DNA from: Planctomycetota bacterium
GTDB taxonomy: Bacteria > Planctomycetota > UBA1135 > GCA-002686595
DNA length: 7,008 bases
Direction: 5' to 3'
Assembly (NCBI GenBank): GCA_029212955.1
Contig: JARGOW010000201.1
Location: 1 to 7,008 of the forward strand
The notes beneath the pieces are model-generated. The model worked only from the letters and a program-made list of their open reading frames with translations, ran no database searches and was not told the origin of the DNA. A program made the translations under genes and the position numbers. This document shows, piece after piece, positions 1-6,891 of this stretch (its first letter is position 1; every line of letters starts with the position of its first letter).

Positions 1-1653
1 CCCAAACTGCACCGTGCTCCAGGCAGAGGTCAGGAGGAAGTCATCGTTGCCATCGCCATCCACATCCCCCATACCCACCGCGTCAAAACCCAGGGTGTCG
101 CCCGCTTGAACGGAAGTCCAAGTCGCAAGATCCGATCCGTCCGCGCCCGAGACAAGGTACACCTTGCCGGCCGACGTTCCGACTTCGCTGTTGGCCCAAG
201 CCCCAACGCAGAGATCCGCCACCCCGTCCCCATTGGCGTCGCCACAGCTAGCCTGAGATGTGCCAAAAGCTTCCCCCGCCACGCGCCCGTCGATGCTCCG
301 AATTCGTTTTCCGGTAGCACCGGAATGGATGAAAGCCCGCCCGGTCCCCGGCCCTTTGCAACCATGATTCCAATCGGACGCATACACATCCGGAACCCCG
401 TCCCCATCCACGTCACCCAGTATCGAAGCGAAGTATTGGCCCAGGTTCGAACCCTTGGCGTCGGTATCGATCACGCCCACCTGAACCATGCCTTCTGGCT
501 TCACATGGTAGATGTAGCAGCGCCCGCGATCCCCCTCGCCCGCTTTCATGGCCCCCACAACTATGACACCGACTCCGGAACCGTGGGTCGCATCCATGGA
601 ACAACCGAATTGGTCCCCGACTTGCTCACCCTCGAGCGTGTGCAGGACCTCGCCGGTTTTCCCCGAGTACACGTACAACTTTCCAGCGCCATCCCCCGGC
701 GCACCTACCAGGATTTCCCCATGGCCATCGCCATCCATGTCCTGCAAGGTCGAAACTTTCGTTCCAAACCGATCCCCGGCCACGCCCGCGCTCAATTGGT
801 GGAGAGTGGAGCCATCCTTGCCCGAGGCCACGATCACATGCCCTGCATTGTTCGCCCAGGACGGGGCCCCGGCCACCACGTCCATGACCCCGTCCCCATT
901 CACATCGCCCCGGCCTTCCACCGCGTTGCCCAATTGCCAACCCGGCTGACCGGTTAGGCGGAAAAGTTCCTTTCCACTGCGACCTGAATAGACGTAGACC
1001 AGACCCGACCAACCCTTGGCCGTGGGCGCGCTCGTGGCGAAGTCCATAGCCCCATCCCCATCCAAGTCGCCTACCACGCGGGCCACCCAACCGAACTGGT
1101 CCCCGCCCGCTTCTCCTACGAAGGTGTGCAACAGCCGAGGTTTCTCCAGGAAGAGATCGGGTCCGGTGACCAACTTGGGTAGTACGGTTGCGAACCGCGC
1201 ATCCTTGCGGATCGACTCCAAATCTTTGTCGGTGGCCAGGAGTTGGCGATTTCCGAATCCAAGGCCCACGGCCTTGCCCAGCCAGGTGAAGGCCGCATCG
1301 GCTTGACCCAAACGGGATGCCGCGCAGCCCGCGTTGTAGGAAGCCAACCTGGCCACATTCTGGAACCCAGCCGCGCGCTCGTGAATCGCCAATGCCTCTT
1401 CGAACCTAGCCTGGTTGTGCAAGGACAACCCCAATTGATACCAACTGCCCCCCTCCTTGTCGTTGGCCTTCACCCGTGCCCGGAATACAGCCTCTGCGGC
1501 CGACCATTCCTGGGCCTGCATATGGGCCTGCCCACTGACAAAGGTCGGAACAGCCTGGGGCTCCTGCACACCAACAAAACAAAACGGCAAACACGCGAAC
1601 AAAGAAACAAACATGGGGTCACCTGGGAGAAAGAAACTCGGGAGATGCCCCAT
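1..1653 (-). CDS. Exported TPR + FG-GAP (integrin-alpha-like beta-propeller) protein, 3' end off window
   Basis: The frame is open from ATG 1653 to the window edge (551 codons, no stop), so the C-terminus is missing. Residues 14-30 are hydrophobic and look like a signal peptide; an in-frame ATG at 1614 (Met14) would start directly at it, but the good AGGAAGGAG site favours 1653. Residues 38-160 are TPR-like and end in the 'TPR end-of-group' pattern (YNAGCAASRLGQADAAFTWL, then LLATDKDLESIRKDARF). From about 174 there are seven FG-GAP units of about 55 residues, with QFG/RFG/NLG-type turns near 187, 241, 296, 349, 404, 463 and 520. DxDGDGxxD-type calcium loops lie at 196-204, 250-258, 305-313, 414-422, 472-480 and 530-538; unit 4 has none. 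Strands such as GLVYVYSGRSGKEL are typical of the family. Such proteins are normally outside the cytoplasm and bind ligands or partners; no enzyme motif is visible and the partner is unknown. The gene follows the GNAT gene after 138 nt. Confidence 0.9.
   Translation of the reverse strand, partial: MGHLPSFFLPGDPMFVSLFACLPFCFVGVQEPQAVPTFVSGQAHMQAQEWSAAEAVFRARVKANDKEGGSWYQLGLSLHNQARFEEALAIHERAAGFQNVARLASYNAGCAASRLGQADAAFTWLGKAVGLGFGNRQLLATDKDLESIRKDARFATVLPKLVTGPDLFLEKPRLLHTFVGEAGGDQFGWVARVVGDLDGDGAMDFATSAPTAKGWSGLVYVYSGRSGKELFRLTGQPGWQLGNAVEGRGDVNGDGVMDVVAGAPSWANNAGHVIVASGKDGSTLHQLSAGVAGDRFGTKVSTLQDMDGDGHGEILVGAPGDGAGKLYVYSGKTGEVLHTLEGEQVGDQFGCSMDATHGSGVGVIVVGAMKAGEGDRGRCYIYHVKPEGMVQVGVIDTDAKGSNLGQYFASILGDVDGDGVPDVYASDWNHGCKGPGTGRAFIHSGATGKRIRSIDGRVAGEAFGTSQASCGDANGDGVADLCVGAWANSEVGTSAGKVYLVSGADGSDLATWTSVQAGDTLGFDAVGMGDVDGDGNDDFLLTSAWSTVQFG
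40..1068 (-). repeat. Six in-phase DNA repeats encoding FG-GAP calcium loops
   Basis: The calcium-loop codons recur as a recognisable DNA motif (minus strand GATGTGGATGGGGACGGGGT or close variants) at 1042-1068, 880-906, 715-741, 388-414, 214-240 and 40-66. The steps are 162, 165, 327 (two units), 174 and 174 bp. The period is that of one propeller blade, and the 327-bp step marks the unit whose loop is lost (568-594). This is an internal protein-coding repeat, not a mobile or CRISPR-type repeat. Confidence 0.85.
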
Positions 1654-1657
1654 TGCA

Positions 1658-1666
1658 CTCCTTCCT
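1658..1666 (-). promoter_or_regulatory. Shine-Dalgarno site of the TPR/FG-GAP gene
   Basis: On the minus strand AGGAAGGAG lies 4 nt before ATG 1653. It is the clearest ribosome binding site in the window and is the reason for choosing 1653 over the internal ATG at 1614, which has only a weak AGGTGA upstream. Confidence 0.7.
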
Positions 1667-1791
1667 AAGAATCCTGCCCCGCACTACCCCTGTTTTGACG
1701 CAAGCCGAACACGGGGTTTCAGGCCGCCTCGACCAAACTTCTACCGCGCTTGCCACCTGGCTGAAATCATCCTTGGCACTCACTGGCAGCG

Positions 1792-2643
1792 CTACTTCAT
1801 GGCGCCGAAGTCCACCCGTTGCATGTCACAGTAATGGCGGTATCCGATCTCCTGGTAGATCTTGTTGGAGGTGGGATTGGACACGTCGGTGTTCAGGCTG
1901 GTGAACTTCTTTCCGGTGTCCAGGGCGTGCTGGCTGAGGGTGGCGACAAGCGCGCTGGCGTAGCCTTTTCCGCGGAATTCCTCGGGGGTGTAAACCCAGG
2001 AGATGGAGTGGCTGGCGGGGGTTTCCCGGGTAAATGCGGCCATGGCTTTGGGGCCCGTTGCGTCCTTCCAGAGGAAGAACTTGCCCTTTTCAACCAGATG
2101 GGTGGCCGGGTTCGGAAGCGAGGAATCCGCCGGAGGTAGGTGACATTCGTCGATAAAGCGAATGGTCCAAGGCGCCAACCATTCCATGTCCTCCAGGGAA
2201 GCCGTGACCATTTTGCCCGCGGGCGGGTTCTCGGGCGCGATGACCTTATCCAAGCAAAACAGGTGCATGTTCATGTGCACGTGATGTTCGACCCCATGGA
2301 TGTGGGCCCAGCGCTTGGTGAAGAAAGGGGACGTGTCCGCCGGCCCCACGACACCAGAAATGTCATGGCCCGCGTCGCGGATGTGCTGGATCAATGGACC
2401 GATCGCTTCCAACTCCGCCGCGGCCAGGATCATGGGACGGGGCGGGGTTTGCATCACGATGGCACGCAGCCACTGGCCTTCCTCGACCACGGCGAACCAG
2501 GGGTCCTTGTCCCCAAAGCGGTAGCCCTGCACCAGGCGCTCGGCTGTTCCAAGAGCCATTCCGTAAAGGGCTTCGTCACTCTCCAGGAACGGACGGGTCC
2601 GTTCGAGGAACGACTCGACGTCGGAGTATTCGATCACTTTCAT
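1792..2643 (-). CDS. GNAT-family N-acetyltransferase
   Basis: This 283-residue protein (from ATG 2643, stop TAG at 1792) is a probable cytoplasmic acetyl-CoA-dependent acyltransferase. The C-terminal half carries the GNAT signature: a beta strand HSISWVYTP (212-220), the acetyl-CoA pyrophosphate loop EEFRGKGYASALV (221-233; R224, G225, G227), and the motif-B segment NPTSNKIYQEIGYRHYCDM (256-274) with the usual Asn and Tyr. The N-terminal half (1-145), with AVVEEGQWLRAIVMQTPP, looks like the non-catalytic first domain found in two-domain GNAT proteins of about 280 residues. The substrate cannot be told. A His-rich stretch (114-127) alternates with hydrophobic residues. The frame stays open upstream to a GTG at 2802 (336 residues); ATG 2643 is preferred because it begins at the family-like segment, though neither start has a clear Shine-Dalgarno. 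The gene sits between two exported-repeat-protein genes, with no evident functional tie. Confidence 0.88.
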   Translation of the reverse strand: MKVIEYSDVESFLERTRPFLESDEALYGMALGTAERLVQGYRFGDKDPWFAVVEEGQWLRAIVMQTPPRPMILAAAELEAIGPLIQHIRDAGHDISGVVGPADTSPFFTKRWAHIHGVEHHVHMNMHLFCLDKVIAPENPPAGKMVTASLEDMEWLAPWTIRFIDECHLPPADSSLPNPATHLVEKGKFFLWKDATGPKAMAAFTRETPASHSISWVYTPEEFRGKGYASALVATLSQHALDTGKKFTSLNTDVSNPTSNKIYQEIGYRHYCDMQRVDFGAMK

Positions 2644-2943
2644 AGTTTCGGCCCAAAACGGAGTGGGCTGCGCGGCATCCAAGGCCCATGCCCAGGGGCT
2701 CCTGTCTGATTCCAGGAGTTTGGCGATGACTGCCACCGGGTTCACCAATCCCGGGAGGATACCCGCTTCGCCCGGCCCTGTATCGGACTTTCCTGGCCAC
2801 ACCCAGGCGGTCCGTCGAGTCGTGGGATAGCGCCCCTAGCAGGTTCCCGAGCCGGTGTCCTAGCCCGGTTTCGTACTTCCTTGATCCAGCCAACGGGTGG
2901 CCCGGGGACCATGATCTGCCCCTAAGCCGCCATGGATCCAGGG

Positions 2944-2980
2944 CAAAAAGAAAGCTGGCCCCGAACGAATCGGAGCCAGC
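2944..2980 (-). terminator. Intrinsic terminator of the HEAT-protein operon
   Basis: Read on the minus strand, GCTGGCTCCG pairs with CGGGGCCAGC in a 10-bp stem with a single T-G wobble and a 7-nt loop (ATTCGTT), followed directly by TTTCTTTTTG. The arms are 2980-2971 and 2963-2954, with the T tract at 2953-2944. It lies about 60 nt past the stop codon of the HEAT gene and has the right polarity only for the minus strand. Confidence 0.85.
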
Positions 2981-2987
2981 CGCATGA

Positions 2988-3030
2988 CATCAAGACTGAT
3001 GCACCCCGGACCGAAACCCGGGGGATTTTT
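2988..3030. other. Two small hairpins between HEAT stop and terminator; one terminator-like on the plus strand
   Basis: CATCA (2988-2992) pairs with TGATG (2997-3001) around a 4-nt loop. CCCCGG (3004-3009) pairs with CCGGGG (3018-3023) around 8 nt and is followed on the plus strand by GATTTTT (3024-3030). Read plus, the second hairpin has intrinsic-terminator form although no plus-strand gene is seen upstream; read minus, both are 3'-UTR stems just after the HEAT stop codon. The function is uncertain. Confidence 0.4.
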
Positions 3031-3042
3031 GCTCTCCAGCGC

Positions 3043-6000
3043 CTACTTAACGTCAGCCTTCGCGCCACCCGCCAAATGAATCCGTTCTATCGCAGATTTT
3101 GCGGCAGATATGACCTCAGGGGGCCCAGAAGCCACCCAATCGATCAAAAAAGGGAGAACTTCGGGGGTGCCGAGGGTGCCCAAGGAGCGGATCGCTAGCA
3201 CCCGCTGCTCGGTCGGCTGGCCCTCGCCTGCCTGCTGAAGCAGGCGCTGGGCCGCACCCACCGTGGAAACTTCCTGGCCCTGGAAGAAGCGCTCCCAGCG
3301 GGCCTTCTCATCGTGATAGAACCGAATCTGCTCCAAGGCCAGCTTGGCGGCATCGCGGACTTTCACCTCCGTGTCTCCCAGCAGGGACAGCAGCCCCGGC
3401 ACCGCGCCCGCGTCCAACTTTTTGGCCAGGGCCACGCAAGCGGAGCGCCGGCTGTGCTCATCCGCATCGCTGAGGAAAGGTGTCAAATGCTCCACCGGGA
3501 CATCGGGAGCGACCTGATTGAGTACATCCAGTAGGCTATCGCGCAAATCCTTGTTGTCCCCGGCGGCGATGGCTTTGACCTCATCATCCGACAAATAGAC
3601 TCCAAGATCGGTGAGGCTCCAAAGCGCGGTCGCCCCCACCTCGGTGTCGAACAACCAGGACCGAACTTGAGGTTCCCAACGCATGCTTGCCTTGCCCTGA
3701 ATGCCACCAACCGCACCCTCGGCGACCTGTGCGGTTTCGCTTGCAAAGCTTCTGGTCAGGAGTTCTTCCCATCCCCTATTGCCGAACATCGACTGAATTT
3801 CAGGTCTCAAGCAAAACCGTTGAAGGGTGCCCAGCCCCCTTTGCTCCATTTTCGAAATGGAGATATCCTTGGCTTCGAGCCTGCGAATCCATGCCCGGCA
3901 AGCGGGTTCGATGACGCCTTGGAACACCTCGGGCGAAGTGGCGTTGTGCACTCGCATGGCAAGGCCGGCGAATTCGAATGCGTTGGAGTCGGGGAACAGG
4001 TTGGGCTGGTTCAAGTGGTGCTCCCAGATCTTTGCCAGCTGCGGCGGGGAGTAGCCGTGAACGCTCGTCTTCTTTCCCTTCCTGGTCGTGTACGAAGAGA
4101 TCAGTGCCAGCGGGGACCCCTGAACATCATCCGCCCCCACCAGTTGCGGCACAATCTGATCCATGCCAACCAATTCGTACGTGGACCATTTCTCGGTCTT
4201 CAACATGGTTTCCACATCTCCGAGTTCCACCAACCGAACGAGGGCTTGGGTTCGGAACCGCGGGATGGAATCCGGGAAGGAATCCGCGGCAGGCGAATTG
4301 AGTAATTCCCTGAGAGCGGGCTCCATTCCATGTGCGCCTTCATCGCGGGAGCGGGAGAGCATGTAACTCACAACCGCTTCGTATTCACCGTTGGCCAGAC
4401 TCAGGATGTAGCTCTGTGAGGCACTGGTATTCACGCGGCTCAGCTCGCTCAAGACTCGTAGCCACGCGTTCCAAGTGGATCCCGAGTATTGGGATTCCCC
4501 CGGATTCTCCCTTCGGTACTGCAGTCCCTTCACTCGCAGGCGCTCCATGGCTGCGATGAGACCAGGCACATCACCAGCCCCAAACTCCTGCTCGGATAGC
4601 CACCGAGCACTGCCGTCAAAAACACTGCTGGTCACCATGAGTTGGGTCACCTGTCGCACCAGTTCCGGAGCCTGGTTTGCATAGAGCCACGAACTCACGT
4701 TCTTCGAGTTCCAATAACCGTTCTCGGTGAGAATAGTCACCACAGGGAGAATGTGGTGATCCCCGTAGTCCAAATACACCTTGGAGATGGTCTCAATCAC
4801 AGTGCTCTGCGTGGTGCTATTTCCCTGCTTTTCGGGACGCGGTCCTGCCCGCTTGACCGCATCGACAAAGCGCTGCATTTCATCGGTTTGTGCCTCCGCA
4901 CCCCTGGCACCTCCTGCGCCATCTCCTCCAATAAACTGCCGTTCCCTGGCCCGTTCCAATCTGAACTTCGCGGGATATCGATCGAAGAAGTCCAAGGTCA
5001 AGACACGCAAGCTGCTGGACTGCAATCCATAGCGCTCAAGAACCTTGTATCCGATTTGATTGAGTCCCGGGTGCGGTGACTCCAACATGGATCGAAGGGT
5101 CCCGGCCAGGTTTCGCTCAGGGTCTTCGAGGTCTTTGACGGGATACCGTAGCTCATCCATTTTCCGCCACAGGTCCACGGCCACCGCATGGGGAACCGTA
5201 TTGACCAGGGAGAGAAATTGCGCCGCCGATAGTTCTGCGAGGATGGGAGTCCGGCGGGGATTGGTTTGTGCGGCGGCGCTGTTTGCCATGCGAACCACCT
5301 GGATCGGCGCTTTGGGATTCGTGACCAATTCCACATAGAGCTCAATCATAGAGGGCTTCAACGCACCACACTCGACCAGACCTCGCGCGGCTGCCATGGA
5401 CCGGTTGAGATCCGGGCTGGAGGCCAACTCTGACAGGTAGGCCCTGGCCTCGGGGGATCCGATCTCCCAAAGGATGGAGGCCATATGCGCGTGAAATGTG
5501 GAGCCAAACTGGGCAGGCAACGCAACCCCGTTGATTCGGGTTCCATTCGTGAGGTGGCTGAAGTGATCTTCCGAAAACCACTCCTCCATCTCTCTGCGGA
5601 TCGTGGGGACCGCCGCGGACCCAAGCCAAACAAGGTCCTCCGCAGCAGGAGACCAGCATCCAAGATAGATTTGGTAGTGCTCGATGTATTGAAGGCCCTT
5701 TAGACCGAGCAGGCTTTGGGATGCGCGACCCAAGGCGGCCTGGGCCTGCTTTTGCAACTCCAGATCCTCCTTGGGTTTTGCCACCCCACCTTCAAGGGCT
5801 GCCGCTGCGTTCTTGGCCGCGTCCCCTTCCCCATTGGCCGCCAGCTTCAGCGCCGCCAAGGCCTTGGCTTCATCGCCGAGCTTGCGATAGGCCAAGCCCA
5901 GTCGCAAATTCGCGCGAGCGCGCAGTTCCTTGGAGATGTTCGTGGCGGCCGCCAGATGTCCGTAGAGTTCCGCTGCGCCGCGCAGGTCGTGCTCCAACTC

Positions 6001-6120
6001 CTCGACCGCGATGGCCTTTTCGAGCTCCGGTGAAGTGGGTGAGGATTCCTGTGCAACGGCCGGCAGGGCCAGAAGCGCCAGGCAAATGTGGTTTCGAATG
6101 ATTGCTTTCATGATGGTCAT
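3043..6120 (-). CDS. Large exported TPR/HEAT-repeat protein
   Basis: This 1025-residue protein has a Sec-type signal peptide: basic start, hydrophobic ICLALLALPAVA (12-23), likely cut after AVA23. There is no lipobox. A TPR-like helical region follows (31-110), with ELRARANLRLGLAYRKLGDE (65-84) resembling the N-terminal TPR of many planctomycetal exported proteins. Helical repeats of HEAT type are visible around 205-255 and are clearest at the C-terminus: 877-935 (SACVALAKKLDAGAVPGLLS, then EVKVRDAAKLALEQI) and 970-1015 (RVLAIRSLGTLGTPEVLPFL). A Gly-rich linker (398-410) separates two halves; 411-860 is helix-rich but matches no family I recognise. No catalytic motif is seen, so a scaffold or protein-binding role outside the cytoplasm is inferred. 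The start may be ATG 6120 or ATG 6111 (three residues shorter); neither has a Shine-Dalgarno. It lies 48 nt after the response regulator and ends before an intrinsic terminator, so it is probably the last gene of that operon. Confidence 0.88.
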   Translation of the reverse strand: MTIMKAIIRNHICLALLALPAVAQESSPTSPELEKAIAVEELEHDLRGAAELYGHLAAATNISKELRARANLRLGLAYRKLGDEAKALAALKLAANGEGDAAKNAAAALEGGVAKPKEDLELQKQAQAALGRASQSLLGLKGLQYIEHYQIYLGCWSPAAEDLVWLGSAAVPTIRREMEEWFSEDHFSHLTNGTRINGVALPAQFGSTFHAHMASILWEIGSPEARAYLSELASSPDLNRSMAAARGLVECGALKPSMIELYVELVTNPKAPIQVVRMANSAAAQTNPRRTPILAELSAAQFLSLVNTVPHAVAVDLWRKMDELRYPVKDLEDPERNLAGTLRSMLESPHPGLNQIGYKVLERYGLQSSSLRVLTLDFFDRYPAKFRLERARERQFIGGDGAGGARGAEAQTDEMQRFVDAVKRAGPRPEKQGNSTTQSTVIETISKVYLDYGDHHILPVVTILTENGYWNSKNVSSWLYANQAPELVRQVTQLMVTSSVFDGSARWLSEQEFGAGDVPGLIAAMERLRVKGLQYRRENPGESQYSGSTWNAWLRVLSELSRVNTSASQSYILSLANGEYEAVVSYMLSRSRDEGAHGMEPALRELLNSPAADSFPDSIPRFRTQALVRLVELGDVETMLKTEKWSTYELVGMDQIVPQLVGADDVQGSPLALISSYTTRKGKKTSVHGYSPPQLAKIWEHHLNQPNLFPDSNAFEFAGLAMRVHNATSPEVFQGVIEPACRAWIRRLEAKDISISKMEQRGLGTLQRFCLRPEIQSMFGNRGWEELLTRSFASETAQVAEGAVGGIQGKASMRWEPQVRSWLFDTEVGATALWSLTDLGVYLSDDEVKAIAAGDNKDLRDSLLDVLNQVAPDVPVEHLTPFLSDADEHSRRSACVALAKKLDAGAVPGLLSLLGDTEVKVRDAAKLALEQIRFYHDEKARWERFFQGQEVSTVGAAQRLLQQAGEGQPTEQRVLAIRSLGTLGTPEVLPFLIDWVASGPPEVISAAKSAIERIHLAGGAKADVK

Positions 6121-6168
6121 TGGACGACTTGTCGGCAGGAACCTTGTCAGAGCTCGTTCGCGGGGATG

Positions 6169-6891
6169 TCAGGAATTTGTGGAGGCTTTGTCGGACTCTT
6201 CCAGGTTCAAGCGATACCCCACGCCATGCACGGTTAGCAGGTATTGGGGCTCCTTCGGGTTGGTCTCGATCTTTTTGCGAAGGTGCAGCACGTGTGTGTC
6301 AATCGTGCGGTTGGTCACGTAGTTGGAGCTACCCCAAACGCGATCAAGCAATTCGTCCCGGGGCACAGCGCGGCCTGCCGCATCGATCAGAAGCTGCAGA
6401 ACTGCAGCTTCCCGGGGGGAAAGGCCCACGCTTTCCCCATCGCGGATGACTTGAAAGGAGCCCAAATCCACGGTGCAGGATTCCAAGTTCAAAGGCCCCG
6501 TGGGCTGGGAGATTTCGAGCACCTGGCTCCGCCGCAAGTGGGCACTGACCCGGGCCAACAGCTCGCGCAATCCATAGGGCTTGGTCACATAGTCATCCGC
6601 GCCCAACTCCAGCCCGATGACCTTGTCGCTCTCGTCCCCGCGGGCCGTCAGGATCAGAACCGGCGTGCTCGCATCGGTCTGTCGGAATTCTTTGAGCAGC
6701 TCCAGGCCGCCGGGTCCGGGCAGCATGAGGTCCAGCACGACCAGATCCAGACCGCCCGCTGCTAGGGACTTCTGCCCCTCCCAGCCATCGGCGGCGGATT
6801 GCACCTGATACCCCTGCCCCATGAGTGCTTCGCAAAGCCCCTCGCGCAGGGTTTGATCGTCTTCTACCACCAGAATTCGAGGTTCCGTCAT
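6169..6891 (-). CDS. OmpR/PhoB-family two-component response regulator
   Basis: This 240-residue protein has the standard two-domain layout. The receiver domain (4-120) shows the acidic pair D11/D12 after RILVVE, the phospho-acceptor D54 in VVLDLMLPGPGG, T82 in ILTAR, and K104 in YVTKPYGLRELLARV. The winged-helix DNA-binding domain (133-229) contains LSPREAAVLQLL, the recognition-helix region NRTIDTHVLHLRKKIE (194-209) and the closing hairpin TVHGVGYRL (220-228). It should be phosphorylated by the adjacent kinase and act as a transcription factor. The start at ATG 6891 is chosen because the receiver domain begins there and because it overlaps the kinase stop in an ATGA arrangement; the frame stays open upstream to 6984, but that stretch codes for the kinase in another frame. 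A GGAG at 6905-6902 lies 10 nt before the start. The target genes cannot be told; the HEAT gene 48 nt downstream is an obvious candidate through autoregulation. Confidence 0.96.
   Translation of the reverse strand: MTEPRILVVEDDQTLREGLCEALMGQGYQVQSAADGWEGQKSLAAGGLDLVVLDLMLPGPGGLELLKEFRQTDASTPVLILTARGDESDKVIGLELGADDYVTKPYGLRELLARVSAHLRRSQVLEISQPTGPLNLESCTVDLGSFQVIRDGESVGLSPREAAVLQLLIDAAGRAVPRDELLDRVWGSSNYVTNRTIDTHVLHLRKKIETNPKEPQYLLTVHGVGYRLNLEESDKASTNS

Larger units (their letters stand above)
2644..3042. other. Intergenic stretch: 3' UTR hairpins, terminator, and GNAT leader
   Basis: About 400 bases between the GNAT start at 2643 and the HEAT-gene stop at 3043. The part next to the HEAT gene (2944-3030) holds the terminator and two small hairpins, listed separately. 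The part 2644-2943 holds no gene I can support: its distal portion (2644-2802) could be a 53-residue in-frame N-terminal extension of the GNAT protein, and the remainder shows no convincing -35/-10 pair, although a promoter for the GNAT gene is expected somewhere here because transcription from upstream should stop at the terminator. Confidence 0.6.

Noticed and set aside
106..957. Plus-strand open frame of 283 codons
   Set aside because: It lies antisense to the FG-GAP gene. Its length follows from the GC-rich repeated DxDGDG codons on the other strand; it has no recognisable domain, and the minus-strand reading is clearly a known repeat family.
40..1068. Regular short repeats as a possible CRISPR or tandem-repeat array
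   Set aside because: The spacing of about 165 bp, in-frame coding and amino-acid-level conservation (DxDGDG) identify them as propeller repeats within a gene.
626..1090. Minus-strand Gly/Arg-rich open frame of 154 codons
   Set aside because: It is a shifted-frame shadow of the FG-GAP gene with low-complexity composition; the true frame runs unbroken from 1653 to position 1.
1740..1790. TGCCA/TGGCA inverted repeat after the GNAT stop
   Set aside because: The stem is only about 5 bp with an 18-nt loop and no T tract, so it is not a supportable terminator.
2576..2893. Minus-strand 105-codon frame overlapping the GNAT start
   Set aside because: It overlaps the GNAT coding region in another frame, is rich in Arg and Gly, shows no domain, and has no ribosome binding site.
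2932..3198. Plus-strand 88-codon frame across the terminator
   Set aside because: It runs through the terminator stem and into the HEAT coding region antisense; there is no family resemblance or ribosome binding site.
3667..4305. Plus-strand open frame of 212 codons inside the HEAT gene
   Set aside because: It is antisense to a gene with a signal peptide and recognisable HEAT repeats, and has no domain of its own.
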